64,000 bases of DNA from Methylomicrobium sp051061015 (GCA_051061015.1 JBPFEG010000083.1:1-64000), one strand, 5' to 3'; shown: positions 25,012 through 34,793, counted from the first letter of the stretch. Program-made: numbers and translations. The notes: generated by a model from the sequence alone, not told the origin.

Positions 25012-25918
25012 ACGACCGATTCTCGCCCCCGAACCAGGCTGTCAGTCGTGGTAACAGTTCGGCCAGTTCGAGCGTCATGATCGTAAAATCCGCATCGAAG
25101 CGTTCAGCCGCGCTGCCGGTATCGATGTCCGCCGCCTGATCCTGCACCATGTCCAGAAAGCGCAGGCGTTTTAATGCCAGGTGTTCGTCCAGTACGAAAG
25201 CAATCCTTCCCGCCCAATTCACCGCCAATTTGATCGCCTGTTTACCGGTATCCAAATGGTTTTTAATTTCCGGCACGGTCAGGTCATGCTTTTTGCAGCG
25301 GATGATGCCGCCTTCTTCTTCCAGGGAGCGCAGTTCGCACTCATCTTCAATCGTTAGATCATCTGGCGCCTGTTGCGTCAAAAGCCACTGCGTCATATTG
25401 ATGCTTGGCTTATCTATTGTATTCAGCGGAATCGCCGGCAACGAGCCCAGGCACTTGCGCAGGTTACTGAGCAAGTCTTCCGCGCTTTTGGCAGAGGCAG
25501 AATCGACCAGGAGCCAGCCGCCTTTGGGGTCGATATAGGCATAGGTTTTACGGGAGAAACGGAACGCCTTCGGCAGGAGTTCGAAGATTAGTTCGTCTTT
25601 CAAGGTGGTGCGCTCTTTTTTGGATAATTTGCGCGCTTCGCGATCTTCAATCTCGCTGATTTTTTCCTGCAGCATTTCATTAACTACCGCTGTAGGCAAT
25701 ACTTTTTCTTCTTTTTTGCCGCACAGCATCATGAAGCCGTTAGCGGCATGCACTAATTGATCGGAGGATTTGCCGACCGGTTGAGTCCATCCGAAACTGA
25801 ATTCTTCGTGAGGCCCGCAGGAGCGAAATTGCAGGGCTTGAAGTTTTTGCTCCAGTTCGCTCGGCGTCAAGGTAAAGGTTTCAGTCAGGCGAAAAATAGT
25901 CAGATTCTTGAACCACAT
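25010..25918 (-). CDS. rdgC: Recombination-associated protein RdgC
   Basis: The 302-residue protein is a ring-shaped DNA-binding factor that moderates RecA in E. coli. The opening MWFKNLTIFRL and the segment FGWTQPVG are characteristic of RdgC. The length matches the family (about 300). It is probably nucleoid-associated and has no catalytic residues. It stands alone, divergent from the glycosylase gene, with 89 bases between. Confidence 0.92.
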   Translation of the reverse strand: MWFKNLTIFRLTETFTLTPSELEQKLQALQFRSCGPHEEFSFGWTQPVGKSSDQLVHAANGFMMLCGKKEEKVLPTAVVNEMLQEKISEIEDREARKLSKKERTTLKDELIFELLPKAFRFSRKTYAYIDPKGGWLLVDSASAKSAEDLLSNLRKCLGSLPAIPLNTIDKPSINMTQWLLTQQAPDDLTIEDECELRSLEEEGGIIRCKKHDLTVPEIKNHLDTGKQAIKLAVNWAGRIAFVLDEHLALKRLRFLDMVQDQAADIDTGSAAERFDADFTIMTLELAELLPRLTAWFGGENRS

Positions 25919-26007
25919 GATTTGGGGGGTATCCTATAATTACGAATAGCCGGCTATTATCGCAAATTTGGCTGGCTCGCTTTAGAGTAATTTTTCGAGG
26001 AAAGAGA

Positions 26008-26538
26008 ATGCATGAGATAAGCGGATTCGATCCGATCGCGGCTCCCGATGCGCGGGTGTTGATTCTGGGGTCGATGCCGAGCAAAGTGTCGAAAGCAAAA
26101 GATCAGTATTACGGTCATGCTAAAAATGCGTTCTGGCCAATTATGGGGCAGCTATTCGGGGCAGACCCTGAGTTATGTTATGGATTGCGCAAGGGAGTTC
26201 TGATGACGCATGGGGTGGCGGTGTGGGACGTCTTAAAAACCTGCTATAGAGTCAGCAGTCTCGATGGAGACATCGAAATGGATTCGATTGTAGTGAATGA
26301 TTTCAACGATTTTTTCAGCCGTCACGAACAGATCCGGCATGTGTTCTTTAACGGGATGACACCGGAAAAAATCTATCGGAAATATATCTTGCCGACGTTG
26401 CCGGAAAGATTCGATTATCTGGTGTATCATAGGCTGCCCTCGACCAGTCCGGCGAATGCGGCCCTCAGTCTGGCGCAAAAGATGGAGGCATGGCAGGAAA
26501 TCAGTCATTGTCTAATGGCTGAGCTTGCTGAAGGATAA
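26008..26538 (+). CDS. Hypoxanthine-DNA glycosylase (UDG superfamily, family 6)
   Basis: The 176-residue protein fits the family-6 uracil-DNA-glycosylase-like enzymes, which excise hypoxanthine from deaminated adenine. The first motif is GSMPSKVS, followed by YYGHAKNAFW with the catalytic Asn40. The second motif is the LPSTSPANA loop, the minor-groove loop of the superfamily. AGGAAAG precedes the start. It is followed by darP 36 bases later. Confidence 0.85.
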   Translation: MHEISGFDPIAAPDARVLILGSMPSKVSKAKDQYYGHAKNAFWPIMGQLFGADPELCYGLRKGVLMTHGVAVWDVLKTCYRVSSLDGDIEMDSIVVNDFNDFFSRHEQIRHVFFNGMTPEKIYRKYILPTLPERFDYLVYHRLPSTSPANAALSLAQKMEAWQEISHCLMAELAEG

Positions 26539-26574
26539 CGAGGATTTTGAATAACAGGTGAAAAGTGCTTTAAG

Positions 26575-27165
26575 ATGATTGAAGAGAATTACGACGAATA
26601 CGATGAGGAGGTCGAATATTACGCGGTACGACCGAATAAAACCCAAATAAAAAAAGAAATTGCTGCGTTATTTGCATTGGGCGAGGAGATGTCCAATTTA
26701 TCCCCCGATCAGCTAAATACGCTGATATTGCCGGAAAAAATCCTGCAGGCGGTTCGTGAAGTTTCCGGGATGCCCCATAAAGGCGCACGCAAGCGCTTGT
26801 TGAAATATATCGCCGGCCAGTTGCATCTGATCGATGTCGACCCGATTGTTGAAAAATTGGCACGACTCAAAAACAAAAGCGCACATGCCGTCCGGGAGCA
26901 TCACCTCGCCGAACAATGGCGCGACCGCTTGCTTGCTGAGGGCAATGAGGCGGTAACTGAATTGCTGGATGACTATCCCGAAGCCGACAGCCAGCAACTG
27001 CGGCAGCTGATTCGCAACGCCCAGAAGGAAGGCGCAGCGTCAAAGCCGCCTAAATCGGCGCGTCAGATATACCGCTATATGAAGGATTTATTGCAGAACG
27101 ACGGGCTTTTGCCGGAAGAGGACGAATTGGAAGCTGGCGAAGAGGATGTGTTTGGCGAGGACTAG
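26575..27165 (+). CDS. darP: Ribosome-associated protein DarP (YjgA, DUF615)
   Basis: The 196-residue helical, highly charged protein matches YjgA/DarP, a factor that takes part in late assembly of the 50S subunit. Family signatures are RPNKTQIKKEIAAL near the N-terminus, GARKRLLKYIAGQL in the middle and KSARQIYRYMKDL at the end. An acidic C-terminal tail (EEDELEAGEED) is longer than in E. coli. No membrane segment. Confidence 0.88.
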   Translation: MIEENYDEYDEEVEYYAVRPNKTQIKKEIAALFALGEEMSNLSPDQLNTLILPEKILQAVREVSGMPHKGARKRLLKYIAGQLHLIDVDPIVEKLARLKNKSAHAVREHHLAEQWRDRLLAEGNEAVTELLDDYPEADSQQLRQLIRNAQKEGAASKPPKSARQIYRYMKDLLQNDGLLPEEDELEAGEEDVFGED

Positions 27166-27252
27166 AGAGTGTGGGGTTCCGCTCCTTGTTTAGATTGCCT
27201 CCTGAGAGCTTAGGAGAGATAACGACAAATCATCCCTCCCTTTGCAATAAAA

Positions 27253-27552
27253 TTATTTTTCCGGCATTTTCAATTCCGCAGTCTGATTCCAGTCCGAAAA
27301 TGGAAAAGGCAGGGCTTCGGTATTGAAAGTCATGAAAAGCAGAATGTGATAAGTATATACCGACAGGCTGCGTCCTAAATTCAGGATATTTTTGTTTGCC
27401 TTGCCGGTCAGCAAAGTCGATGCGACCTGCAGCAGAATCACCGCCCATAGCAGCATCCTGACCAAGCCGCCGATCGCGGCAAAAATCAGCATGAAGAAAA
27501 TTCTTTTCCAGGTATCGATATTGGTCAGATTGTAGTTGATTTGTTCGTCCAT
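27253..27552 (-). CDS. DUF4389 membrane protein
   Basis: The 99-residue protein has two membrane helices (about 17-45 and 62-80), with ATWxR-like cytosolic ends and the segment RSLSVYTYHILLFMTFNTE that marks the DUF4389 family. Function is unknown. It follows the DUF2333 gene by 7 bases and is surely co-transcribed. Confidence 0.8.
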   Translation of the reverse strand: MDEQINYNLTNIDTWKRIFFMLIFAAIGGLVRMLLWAVILLQVASTLLTGKANKNILNLGRSLSVYTYHILLFMTFNTEALPFPFSDWNQTAELKMPEK

Positions 27553-27559
27553 TCGTTTT

Positions 27560-28591
27560 TTAGCCTCGGTTCATGATGTCGCGCAAGTCCAGGGCGGATG
27601 CGTTGGCGCGGGCAATATAGGTCGCCATTGTTAAAGAGTAGTTCGCGAACAGGCCGTAGCCGCTGCCGTTCAGGATCATCGGACTCAGGATTGGCGCCAT
27701 CGCGTTTTCGAGCGATTTGATCATGATATCGACCGTGTTCATCGCGCGCTTGTCGAGCAGAATATCATGGAAATCGTATTTGACCGCTTTCAGAATATGC
27801 AGCAGCGCCCAGCTGGCGCCACGCGCCTCGTAAAATACGTCGTCGATTAACAGCCAGGGTGTTTGCGGCAGTACTGCTGCCTTGGTATTGCGGGTGTTCA
27901 CATCGACATCGGGGTCGATTACGGCCAGCGCCGGGTTGATTTCAGCGCCTCCGGTACTGGCACTGAGTCTTGTCGAGAGATTGCCCAGGCGTTTGATCAC
28001 CAGTTCAGTGTATTGCCATAAATTGTCGGCGCGCGAATAAAATTGCGCGCGTTTGACATTGCCGCCCCATTTTTGCAGGCGCGACATGTAGTTATGCAGT
28101 GCATCCACGCCCTTTTGGTATTCGGCTTCGGTGGATGGCAATGCCCAGGAGTCGTTCTCATAATAGAAATACGGCTCGGCGATTTTCAGATCGGGATCTT
28201 CGTCGGATTGCGACTGGTCGCGCGCGAAGTGATTCCGGAGCGCGGATGTCGCATCACGCAGCATCACCAGTGCGCCATATTCAAAATTCGAGATGTTGTC
28301 CAGGAACAAACCGGGCGGAGCTACGTCGTTGGTGATATAACCGCCGGATTTATGCAGCAGAACTTCGGCTATGTGAGCCAGTGTGTTGGTGTAGGTATAA
28401 CCCAACGGAATATCGGTCGTATTGGTAATTTTGGCGCGTTCCATCGCTTCTTCCTGGACATTGAACTGATTCGGTTCGCTGCCCCACCAAGCGCCTAAAA
28501 TCAAGATGATCACGAGTGAAGCAAGTAGCAGAACGCCAAAGCCCCAAAGTACTCCTCTCGATTTACTATCTTCAAATTCGTTTGCCGCCAT
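27560..28591 (-). CDS. DUF2333 family membrane-anchored protein
   Basis: The 343-residue protein has one N-terminal membrane helix (about 13-34) and a large, mostly helical domain facing the periplasm. It matches the DUF2333 family (GYTYTNTLAHIAEVLLHKSGGYITNDVAPPG region). Function is unknown. It lies about 100 bases behind xerC and is followed immediately by the DUF4389 gene, so the pair may act together at the membrane. Confidence 0.82.
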   Translation of the reverse strand: MAANEFEDSKSRGVLWGFGVLLLASLVIILILGAWWGSEPNQFNVQEEAMERAKITNTTDIPLGYTYTNTLAHIAEVLLHKSGGYITNDVAPPGLFLDNISNFEYGALVMLRDATSALRNHFARDQSQSDEDPDLKIAEPYFYYENDSWALPSTEAEYQKGVDALHNYMSRLQKWGGNVKRAQFYSRADNLWQYTELVIKRLGNLSTRLSASTGGAEINPALAVIDPDVDVNTRNTKAAVLPQTPWLLIDDVFYEARGASWALLHILKAVKYDFHDILLDKRAMNTVDIMIKSLENAMAPILSPMILNGSGYGLFANYSLTMATYIARANASALDLRDIMNRG

Positions 28592-28693
28592 TAATGGAAT
28601 CCTGTATGAACTGTGTCTGTCTCAGGTAACTGATTGCTTTGGGTGAAAATAACCTGCATGGTAGCAGATTTTGGATTTTTTTTCCGCCTGCAA

Positions 28694-29605
28694 TTAGGGT
28701 TCGGATGTTTTTTTTGCCCGCGGATGCGCCTGGTCATAAATTTCGGCAAGATGCTGAAAATCCAGATGTGTGTAAATTTGAGTCGTGCCGATATTGCTGT
28801 GCCCGAGTAGCTCCTGTACAGCACGCAAGTCTCGGCTCGACTCGAGCAAATGGCTCGCGAAGGAATGTCGGAGTATGTGCGGATGGATATGTTCGGCAAT
28901 TCCTTTGGCGATACGCCAGCGTTCGAGGCGCAGTTGCACACTGCGGGCGCTTAGCCGGAAACCTTTCGATGAAGTAAATATCGCATTTTCCGCACGATCG
29001 GCGGTGTTGTTCCGGAACGGTAGCCAGTTGCGGATTGCCTCGGCCGCCTTCCTGCCGATCGGCAGGATTCTGGCTTTGCCGCCCTTGCCCGATTTGACGA
29101 TCAGTTGCTGTTCGTCCAGATCGACATCGCTCAGATTCAGCGCCACCAACTCACTTAAACGCAAACCGCTCGAATAGAACAATTCGAACATCGCCAGATC
29201 GCGGATTTCCAGATCAGAATGCGCGCCGGCTTCCAATAAACCGGTCACCTGATCGACGTCGAGTGTTTTCGGCAGTTTGCGTGGTTGCTTGGGGGCCTGC
29301 ACGTGTTCGGCCGGGTTGATTTCGACCCGACTTTTTTTTAACAGGAACTGATAAAAACTGCGCATCGCCGACAATTCGCGTTGCAGGCTTTTGCTGCAAA
29401 TCCCTTGCCGGTGGCGCGCGGCGATGTGCGCGCGAATATGCGGCTGTCTAACATCGGAGAAGCGGAGGATCGATTTTTCGCTACAAAAGCGGATCAATTG
29501 TTCAAGATCGCGCCGATAACTGTTGACTGTATGGAGGGACGCGCGCCTTTCGATTTCCAGTTCGACGAGAAAATCATCCAGCCATTGCCGCGCCTCGCTA
29601 TGCAT
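28694..29605 (-). CDS. xerC: Tyrosine recombinase XerC
   Basis: The 303-residue recombinase acts with XerD at dif to resolve chromosome dimers. An N-terminal SAM-like DNA-binding domain (about 5-90) is followed by the catalytic domain with the first Arg in SSGLRLSEL, the HxxR region HPHILRHSFASHLL, His in LGHSNIGTT and the nucleophile Tyr278 in IYTHLD. It belongs to the conserved lptM-lysA-dapF-DUF484-xerC cluster and overlaps the DUF484 gene by 8 bases, which separates XerC from XerD or phage integrases. Confidence 0.94.
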   Translation of the reverse strand: MHSEARQWLDDFLVELEIERRASLHTVNSYRRDLEQLIRFCSEKSILRFSDVRQPHIRAHIAARHRQGICSKSLQRELSAMRSFYQFLLKKSRVEINPAEHVQAPKQPRKLPKTLDVDQVTGLLEAGAHSDLEIRDLAMFELFYSSGLRLSELVALNLSDVDLDEQQLIVKSGKGGKARILPIGRKAAEAIRNWLPFRNNTADRAENAIFTSSKGFRLSARSVQLRLERWRIAKGIAEHIHPHILRHSFASHLLESSRDLRAVQELLGHSNIGTTQIYTHLDFQHLAEIYDQAHPRAKKTSEP

Positions 29606-30290
29606 ATTTCTTTTGTGAGAGCAAAGACAGGAAACGCGCGCTGATGATTTCGCTCATGTGGGTCAGAAAGAAGCTGCCCATGCTGTAATGAAAGCGTTCA
29701 TTGCTGCGGCTGCCGATCGCGAGGATTCCGCTCATGTCGGCAAATCGCATCGGAATGATTGCCGCGGACTGGACTTCGAGCGCCGCCGCGCCAAACAAGA
29801 CTTTGGCTTGAGCCAGGGTAGGGCGGCCGCATTTGGGTTGATCGGCGGCGAGGATGGGCAGAAAGTGTTCGAGTTCCTTGCTGTCCGGTTCGAGGAAAAG
29901 ATGCGGTAACGCGGCGTCCGGTTTACTGGTAATGATGCGGACCGCGACGAAATCGGTCATGAAATACCCGGATAATACGTCTTCCAGACTCGCGACGGCT
30001 TCTTCGAGCGTCGAGGTTTCGAGCAGCGCGAGGGTCAGCTTGTGCATCCGGTTGAACGACGTATCGTTGCTTTTGGCGATCTCGATCAGGGAAGCCAGCT
30101 GTGTTTCCATCTCCTGATTCCGGTTGCGGAGGATTTCGAGCTGTTTCGAAATCAGTGATACCGCATTGCCGCTCGGGTGCGGTATCAGTATGTCTTCCAG
30201 GAGATCCAGATGGTCGTTGAAAAATTCGGAATTCGCGCGTAAATAGTCCGCAACCTGGTCTGAAGTCAAAGCTTTTTGCTGCTTGGTCAT
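29598..30290 (-). CDS. DUF484 family protein (GAF-like)
   Basis: The 230-residue protein matches DUF484. The N-terminus (VADYLRANSEFFNDHLDLLEDILIPHPSG) is typical, followed by a short coiled coil (about 50-85) and a GAF-like domain (about 95-225). Function is unknown; genes of this family sit between dapF and xerC across gammaproteobacteria. The start chosen is the ATG overlapping the dapF stop (ATGA); the frame continues 24 codons upstream inside dapF. Confidence 0.88.
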   Translation of the reverse strand: MTKQQKALTSDQVADYLRANSEFFNDHLDLLEDILIPHPSGNAVSLISKQLEILRNRNQEMETQLASLIEIAKSNDTSFNRMHKLTLALLETSTLEEAVASLEDVLSGYFMTDFVAVRIITSKPDAALPHLFLEPDSKELEHFLPILAADQPKCGRPTLAQAKVLFGAAALEVQSAAIIPMRFADMSGILAIGSRSNERFHYSMGSFFLTHMSEIISARFLSLLSQKKYA

Positions 30291-31114
30291 GGATTGATCG
30301 TCCCCTCGAAAACGGAAATGGCAGGGCCAGTCATCAGCACCGGTTCGCCGCGGCCTGCCCAACTGATTTTTAACGTTCCGCCCGGCAGTTCAACTTGAAC
30401 ATGACGGTCGACAAGATCGCGTTCGATTGCGATCACCGCCGCCGCGCAGGCGCCGCTGCCGCAAGCCAGCGTTTCTGCTGCGCCCCGTTCGTAGACCCGT
30501 AATTTGATATGCGTCCGGTCCACAATCTGCATGAATCCGATATTGGCGCGCTCAGGAAAAATCGGATGCGATTCCAAAAGCCTTCCTGTTTCCTCCACCG
30601 GCGCGGTGTCGATATCCGGTACTTGGAGGACCGCATGGGGATTGCCCATCGATACCGCACCAAAAGTATAGACTACTCTGTCCGCGGTGACCTGATAGAT
30701 GCCGGCTTCCTGGTCTGCCAGTAGCGGAACCTCGGCCGGGTGATGGCGAGGAACGCCCATGTTAACGGTGATCTGACCGTCCGGGTCAAATGTCAGCAGC
30801 AACTGTCCGGCATTCGTATCGACGCGGACTTTCTCTTTATCCGATAAACCCTTGTCGCGCACGAAGCGGGCAAAACAGCGGGCGCCGTTTCCGCATTGGT
30901 TGACCTCGCCGCCGTCCGCATTGAATATCCGGTATTTGAAATCGGCATTCGGACTGACCGGTTTTTCGACCAGCAATAATTGGTCGAAACCGATCCCGAA
31001 ATGCCGGTCGGCCAGTTTTTGGATCGATTCGGGTTCCAGGTGTGGCGTTTGATGAATCGCATCAATCACGACAAAATCATTGCCGAGGCCGTGCATTTTG
31101 GTGAAATGAATCAT
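30287..31114 (-). CDS. dapF: Diaminopimelate epimerase
   Basis: The 275-residue enzyme converts LL- to meso-diaminopimelate for peptidoglycan and lysine. The two catalytic cysteines are in NQCGNGARC and LACGSGACAA. The N-terminal MHGLGNDFVVID is invariant in the family. The gene stands between lysA and the DUF484 gene, coupled to the latter by ATGA. Confidence 0.96.
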   Translation of the reverse strand: MIHFTKMHGLGNDFVVIDAIHQTPHLEPESIQKLADRHFGIGFDQLLLVEKPVSPNADFKYRIFNADGGEVNQCGNGARCFARFVRDKGLSDKEKVRVDTNAGQLLLTFDPDGQITVNMGVPRHHPAEVPLLADQEAGIYQVTADRVVYTFGAVSMGNPHAVLQVPDIDTAPVEETGRLLESHPIFPERANIGFMQIVDRTHIKLRVYERGAAETLACGSGACAAAVIAIERDLVDRHVQVELPGGTLKISWAGRGEPVLMTGPAISVFEGTINP

Positions 31115-31166
31115 TCAATTAAAGTTCTTTTAAATAAGGCATCTTATCGACTTTAGCAGCGATTCC

Positions 31167-32414
31167 TCAAGGAATCAACCTCTCTCCTGCCCATAACTGT
31201 TCAAGCGATTCTCGAGCCCGGATCAAATGCGTTTGCCCGCCGTCGACCAGCACCTCCGCCGCGCGCGGCCGGGAGTTGTAATTCGAGCTCATGCTGAATC
31301 CGTAGGCGCCCGAGGAACGTATCGCGAGTAAATCATTTTCGTTCAGACGTAATAATCGTCCCTTCCCTAAAAAGTCGCCAGTTTCGCAGACCGGGCCGAC
31401 GACGTCCCAGGTTTGCTCGTCGGCCTGGCTTTTCAGGTTCACCGGAATGATGTTCTGCCAGGCGCTGTACAGAGAAGGGCGAACCAGGTCGTTCATCGCC
31501 GCATCCACGATCGCGAAGTTCTTGTGTTCGGTCGTTTTCAGGTATTCGACCCGGGTAACCAGGATCCCGGCATTGCCGACGATCGCGCGGCCCGGTTCGA
31601 GCAGGATTTCGAAGTCGGTGGTGCCGAGACGCTTTAAAACGGCTTGAATGTAGTCGGCCGGTTCCGGCGGTTGCTCGTCCTTATAACGAATGCCGAGACC
31701 GCCGCCGAGGTCCAGATGATGCAGTTCAATGCCTGCCGTTTTCAACGCAGCAACCAGTTCGAGAATGCGCTCCAGCGCATCCAGAAACGGGCGGCTGTCA
31801 GTCAATTGCGAACCAATATGGCAATCAATGCCGATGATCTTGATGTTCGGCATCTGCGCGGCGCGCCGGTATTCGCTCAGAGCCTGTTCGAAAGCGATCC
31901 CGAATTTGTTTTCCTTGAGACCGGTCGATATGTAAGGATGCGTGTTCGCATCGACATCCGGATTGACCCGGAACGACACCGGCGCCACCACGCCGAGTTG
32001 TCCTGCCAGACGATTGATACGGTCGAGCTCGCCGCCGACTTCGATATTGAAGCAGCGAATGCCTGACTTCAGCGCCGCGATGATTTCGTCCTCACGCTTG
32101 CCGACGCCGGAAAATACGATGTTTTCAGGCAGGCCGCCGGCGGCGATCACCCGCTGCATTTCGCCGAGCGAAACGATATCGAAACCGGAGCCGAGACGGG
32201 CCAGCAAATTCAATAGGGCGATATTCGAATTGGCCTTGACTGCATAGCAGATCAGATGCGGATGCCCTTCGAAGGCACGGTCGAACGCGTGCCAGTGCCG
32301 TTCGAGGGTGGCGCGCGAATACACATAACAGGGCGTGCCGTACTGTTTGATGATTTGCCCGACAGGTACGTCTTCGGCAAAGAGTTCATCGTTCCGGTAA
32401 TTGAAATAGTCCAT
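31167..32414 (-). CDS. lysA: Diaminopimelate decarboxylase
   Basis: The 415-residue PLP enzyme makes lysine from meso-diaminopimelate. PLP-lysine lies in CYAVKANSN, a glycine-rich phosphate loop in HHLDLGGGLGI, and the substrate-binding GPVCETGDFLG and SGAYGFSMSSNYN near the C-terminus complete the fold III barrel and beta domain. It begins 2 bases after the lptM stop and precedes dapF, so two consecutive enzymes of one pathway share an operon. Confidence 0.96.
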   Translation of the reverse strand: MDYFNYRNDELFAEDVPVGQIIKQYGTPCYVYSRATLERHWHAFDRAFEGHPHLICYAVKANSNIALLNLLARLGSGFDIVSLGEMQRVIAAGGLPENIVFSGVGKREDEIIAALKSGIRCFNIEVGGELDRINRLAGQLGVVAPVSFRVNPDVDANTHPYISTGLKENKFGIAFEQALSEYRRAAQMPNIKIIGIDCHIGSQLTDSRPFLDALERILELVAALKTAGIELHHLDLGGGLGIRYKDEQPPEPADYIQAVLKRLGTTDFEILLEPGRAIVGNAGILVTRVEYLKTTEHKNFAIVDAAMNDLVRPSLYSAWQNIIPVNLKSQADEQTWDVVGPVCETGDFLGKGRLLRLNENDLLAIRSSGAYGFSMSSNYNSRPRAAEVLVDGGQTHLIRARESLEQLWAGERLIP

Positions 32415-32416
32415 TT

Positions 32417-32665
32417 TTATTGCGGGTTTTCTGTTGGGGAAATAGCTTCTTTGGATTTTGGCTCGGCCGGTTTCGAGGGCACGGCCTCAATCGGAGGCGG
32501 CGCCTGATCGATGTCGCGTTCGGGAATCTGGGTGGGCTGTTCTTCATCCACAGATACCTTGAGGCCGGGCGGCGGATGCCCTGGCATATACAACGGTCCG
32601 GTTTGACCACAGCCGGCAAGCGCTGGCATTGCCAGTAAGTAAAGACAATTGAGGTAAATCTTCAT
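32417..32665 (-). CDS. lptM: LPS translocon maturation lipoprotein LptM (YifL)
   Basis: The 82-residue lipoprotein has a lipobox LAGC (Cys19) followed by GQTGPLYMPG, the conserved motif by which LptM helps the LptD/LptE translocon form its disulfides in E. coli. The rest is Pro- and Glu-rich and disordered, longer than in E. coli. Position ahead of lysA-dapF matches many genomes. Confidence 0.88.
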   Translation of the reverse strand: MKIYLNCLYLLAMPALAGCGQTGPLYMPGHPPPGLKVSVDEEQPTQIPERDIDQAPPPIEAVPSKPAEPKSKEAISPTENPQ

Positions 32666-32737
32666 AACCGTTTATAAAATAAGGAACAGCCGAGGGAGTC
32701 CGGACAAAACGTACATGATAAGCCCAAACCGGTCCGC

Positions 32738-33727
32738 TTAGAAAGTCGTTACCGAGTTTGATTTGAAATTGACCCAGACTGAATCGCCCAATTGCAATTG
32801 CAGGTCGCTCAAGGCTTCATAAGTGATCAGCGCATGAAAGATTTCACCGGCCGTTACGCTGACCCTGACTTTGCCGAACTCGTCGGCAATCGCAGTCACC
32901 CGACCTGGATAGCGGTTGCGGATGCTCGAGACCAGCGGGTCTTTCGATAGCACGATCCCGTGCGGATCAATCGAGACCTGGCGGCAGCCGTCGATGTCGG
33001 AAGTCAACATGATCTCGATTTTGCCGGTGCGGAAAACATGGTTTTCGGAGTGCCCTTGAAAGAGATTGATCAGCGGCGATGGCGTCGTTTCCCCGTTAAT
33101 CAGCGAGATCACGTCAGTGGCCAGTGCGAGACCCTGCAACCGGTTATGGGTGCTGAAAATCAGCGTGCCCCCGGTGTCCTGGTGATAGGAAAGGATAAAT
33201 TTTTCCAGTAAATGGCTGCCGTCCTGATCCAGGAAGGCAAACGGTTCGTCAAGCAGCAGAACGGCGGGGTCATGTATCAAGGCCCTGGCCAATGCGGCTT
33301 TTTGCAATTCGCCGCCGGAAATTTGGCTGGCTGTTTTGCCGAGTAGATGCGGAATATTGACGCGCTGGACGGCGGCGGTGATTTTTTGATGCCAAAGATT
33401 TTTCGGCGTGCCCCGAAACCTTAATGCCAGCTTCAGGTTATCCAGCACGGTTCCGTGCAGTAGATACGGTTTTTGCGGCAGATAACCGATCCGTTTTCGG
33501 TAATCTGCAAGCCGTTCGGCATCGATGATTTGGTCAAAAAACGTCAGTGTTCCGGTGTTTGGCGCCGACACGAAGGCCAACAGATTCAGCAGTGTACTCT
33601 TGCCGGAACCGTTCGGTCCGATTAGCGCGGTAATGGTTCCGGATGGAATCACCAGCTCGGGCAGCGACAAGAGGAAAGTCCCTCCGTAACTGAAACGGAC
33701 TTCTTCGAAGCGGTAAGCGCTGTGCAT
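32738..33727 (-). CDS. tupC: Tungstate/molybdate-type ABC transporter ATP-binding protein (TupC-like)
   Basis: The 329-residue ATPase carries Walker A GPNGSGKST, signature ISGGELQKA, Walker B VLLLDEPFAFLD and the switch His in STHNRLQG. A C-terminal region (about 240-329) resembles a TOBE/MOP-like domain as in tungstate and molybdate transporters. A TupA-type binding protein lies 1.2 kb away on the other strand. The usual permease TupB is missing from the locus. GGAGG lies 14 bases before the ATG, rather far. The name rests mainly on the TupA neighbour; a molybdate or sulfate role is possible. Confidence 0.75.
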   Translation of the reverse strand: MHSAYRFEEVRFSYGGTFLLSLPELVIPSGTITALIGPNGSGKSTLLNLLAFVSAPNTGTLTFFDQIIDAERLADYRKRIGYLPQKPYLLHGTVLDNLKLALRFRGTPKNLWHQKITAAVQRVNIPHLLGKTASQISGGELQKAALARALIHDPAVLLLDEPFAFLDQDGSHLLEKFILSYHQDTGGTLIFSTHNRLQGLALATDVISLINGETTPSPLINLFQGHSENHVFRTGKIEIMLTSDIDGCRQVSIDPHGIVLSKDPLVSSIRNRYPGRVTAIADEFGKVRVSVTAGEIFHALITYEALSDLQLQLGDSVWVNFKSNSVTTF

Positions 33728-33916
33728 CAGGCGTTACGCGGCCTCCGGTTGCTTCCGCGCGGATTCGCCGGAGTAGCATAACGGGTGCTGTTTCATGGCG
33801 GTTTGAACGTTGACGTGGGTTCTTATGGAATCGGTATAGGATAACATATTGTTAAATAAGCAATCATAAACTGGTATAGTGCGCGTCTTTTTACGGAATT
33901 TGTTAAGGAGTGCGCT

Positions 33917-34729
33917 TTGTTAAGCATGGCATATATTGTTTCGGGTTTTTCGGTCGGTTTACTGGTCGGGGTGACCGGTGTCGGCGGCGGATCATTGATG
34001 ACGCCATTGCTGGTCTTTTTATTCGGTTTCAAGCCGGCGGTTGCGGTCGGCACCGATCTGTTGTTCGCCGCCATCACCAAGACGGGCGGCGTCTGGGTGC
34101 ATCACGGCAAGCATAATTCGGTCGAATGGAAAGTCGTCGGTTTGTTGGCTATGGGCAGTCTGCCTTGTGCGCTCGGAACACTGTATGTTTTGAAACAGTT
34201 GCATGAAACCGGCAAAGAAATCAGCGGCATGATTACCTACTCGCTGGGCATCGCGCTGATTTTGACAGCCTGCGCCTTGCTGGTGCGCAGCGTGCTGATG
34301 AATAGGGCGCAAAAAGTCGGTCAGATCGACGACGATCACAGCAATGAAACCAATGCCGCGCGCTTTAGTCATTTCCACGCACCTGCCACGGTTTTAACCG
34401 GTGCGGTGCTCGGTGTGCTGGTGACCTTGTCGTCAGTCGGAGCCGGCGCTTTGGGAACGGTCGCGCTGCTGTTTCTGTATCCGAAAATGACTACCTTGAA
34501 AGTCGTTGGCACCGATCTCGCGCACGCGATTCCGCTGACCGCGGTCGCAGGACTCGGCCATTTGGGCATCGGCAATGTCGATGTGGTATTGCTGGGCAGC
34601 TTGCTGGTGGGATCGTTGCCCGGGATCTGGATCGGCAGTCATCTGAGCGCGAAGATTCCAGAGCGATTTCTGCGGCCGGTGCTGGCGACTGTGTTGCTGC
34701 TGATCGGCCTCAAATTCGTCTTGCAGTAA
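33917..34729 (+). CDS. TSUP (TauE/SafE) family permease
   Basis: The 270-residue membrane protein has two homologous halves of four helices, each opening with a Gly-rich motif (GVTGVGGGSLMTP and LSSVGAGALGTVALLFLYP). This is the TSUP/TauE family of sulfite, sulfoacetate or other organo-anion exporters. A His-rich and Asp-rich loop lies between the halves. TTG at 33917 is chosen as start because AAGGAG lies 6 bases before it; the ATG nine bases later would be too far. It sits between the two tungstate transporter genes, but TSUP proteins do not replace ABC permeases in any case known to me. Confidence 0.85.
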   Translation: MLSMAYIVSGFSVGLLVGVTGVGGGSLMTPLLVFLFGFKPAVAVGTDLLFAAITKTGGVWVHHGKHNSVEWKVVGLLAMGSLPCALGTLYVLKQLHETGKEISGMITYSLGIALILTACALLVRSVLMNRAQKVGQIDDDHSNETNAARFSHFHAPATVLTGAVLGVLVTLSSVGAGALGTVALLFLYPKMTTLKVVGTDLAHAIPLTAVAGLGHLGIGNVDVVLLGSLLVGSLPGIWIGSHLSAKIPERFLRPVLATVLLLIGLKFVLQ

Positions 34730-34793
34730 ACCTCGGTCAACCTCCGGCTGAAACATTGTCTGTAAAAATCACCTAAAAAGACACATTTAAGGA

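Noticed and set aside
33728..33916. Possible remnant of a tungstate permease upstream of tupC
   Set aside because: Reading all three minus-strand frames gave stops and no membrane-like segment.
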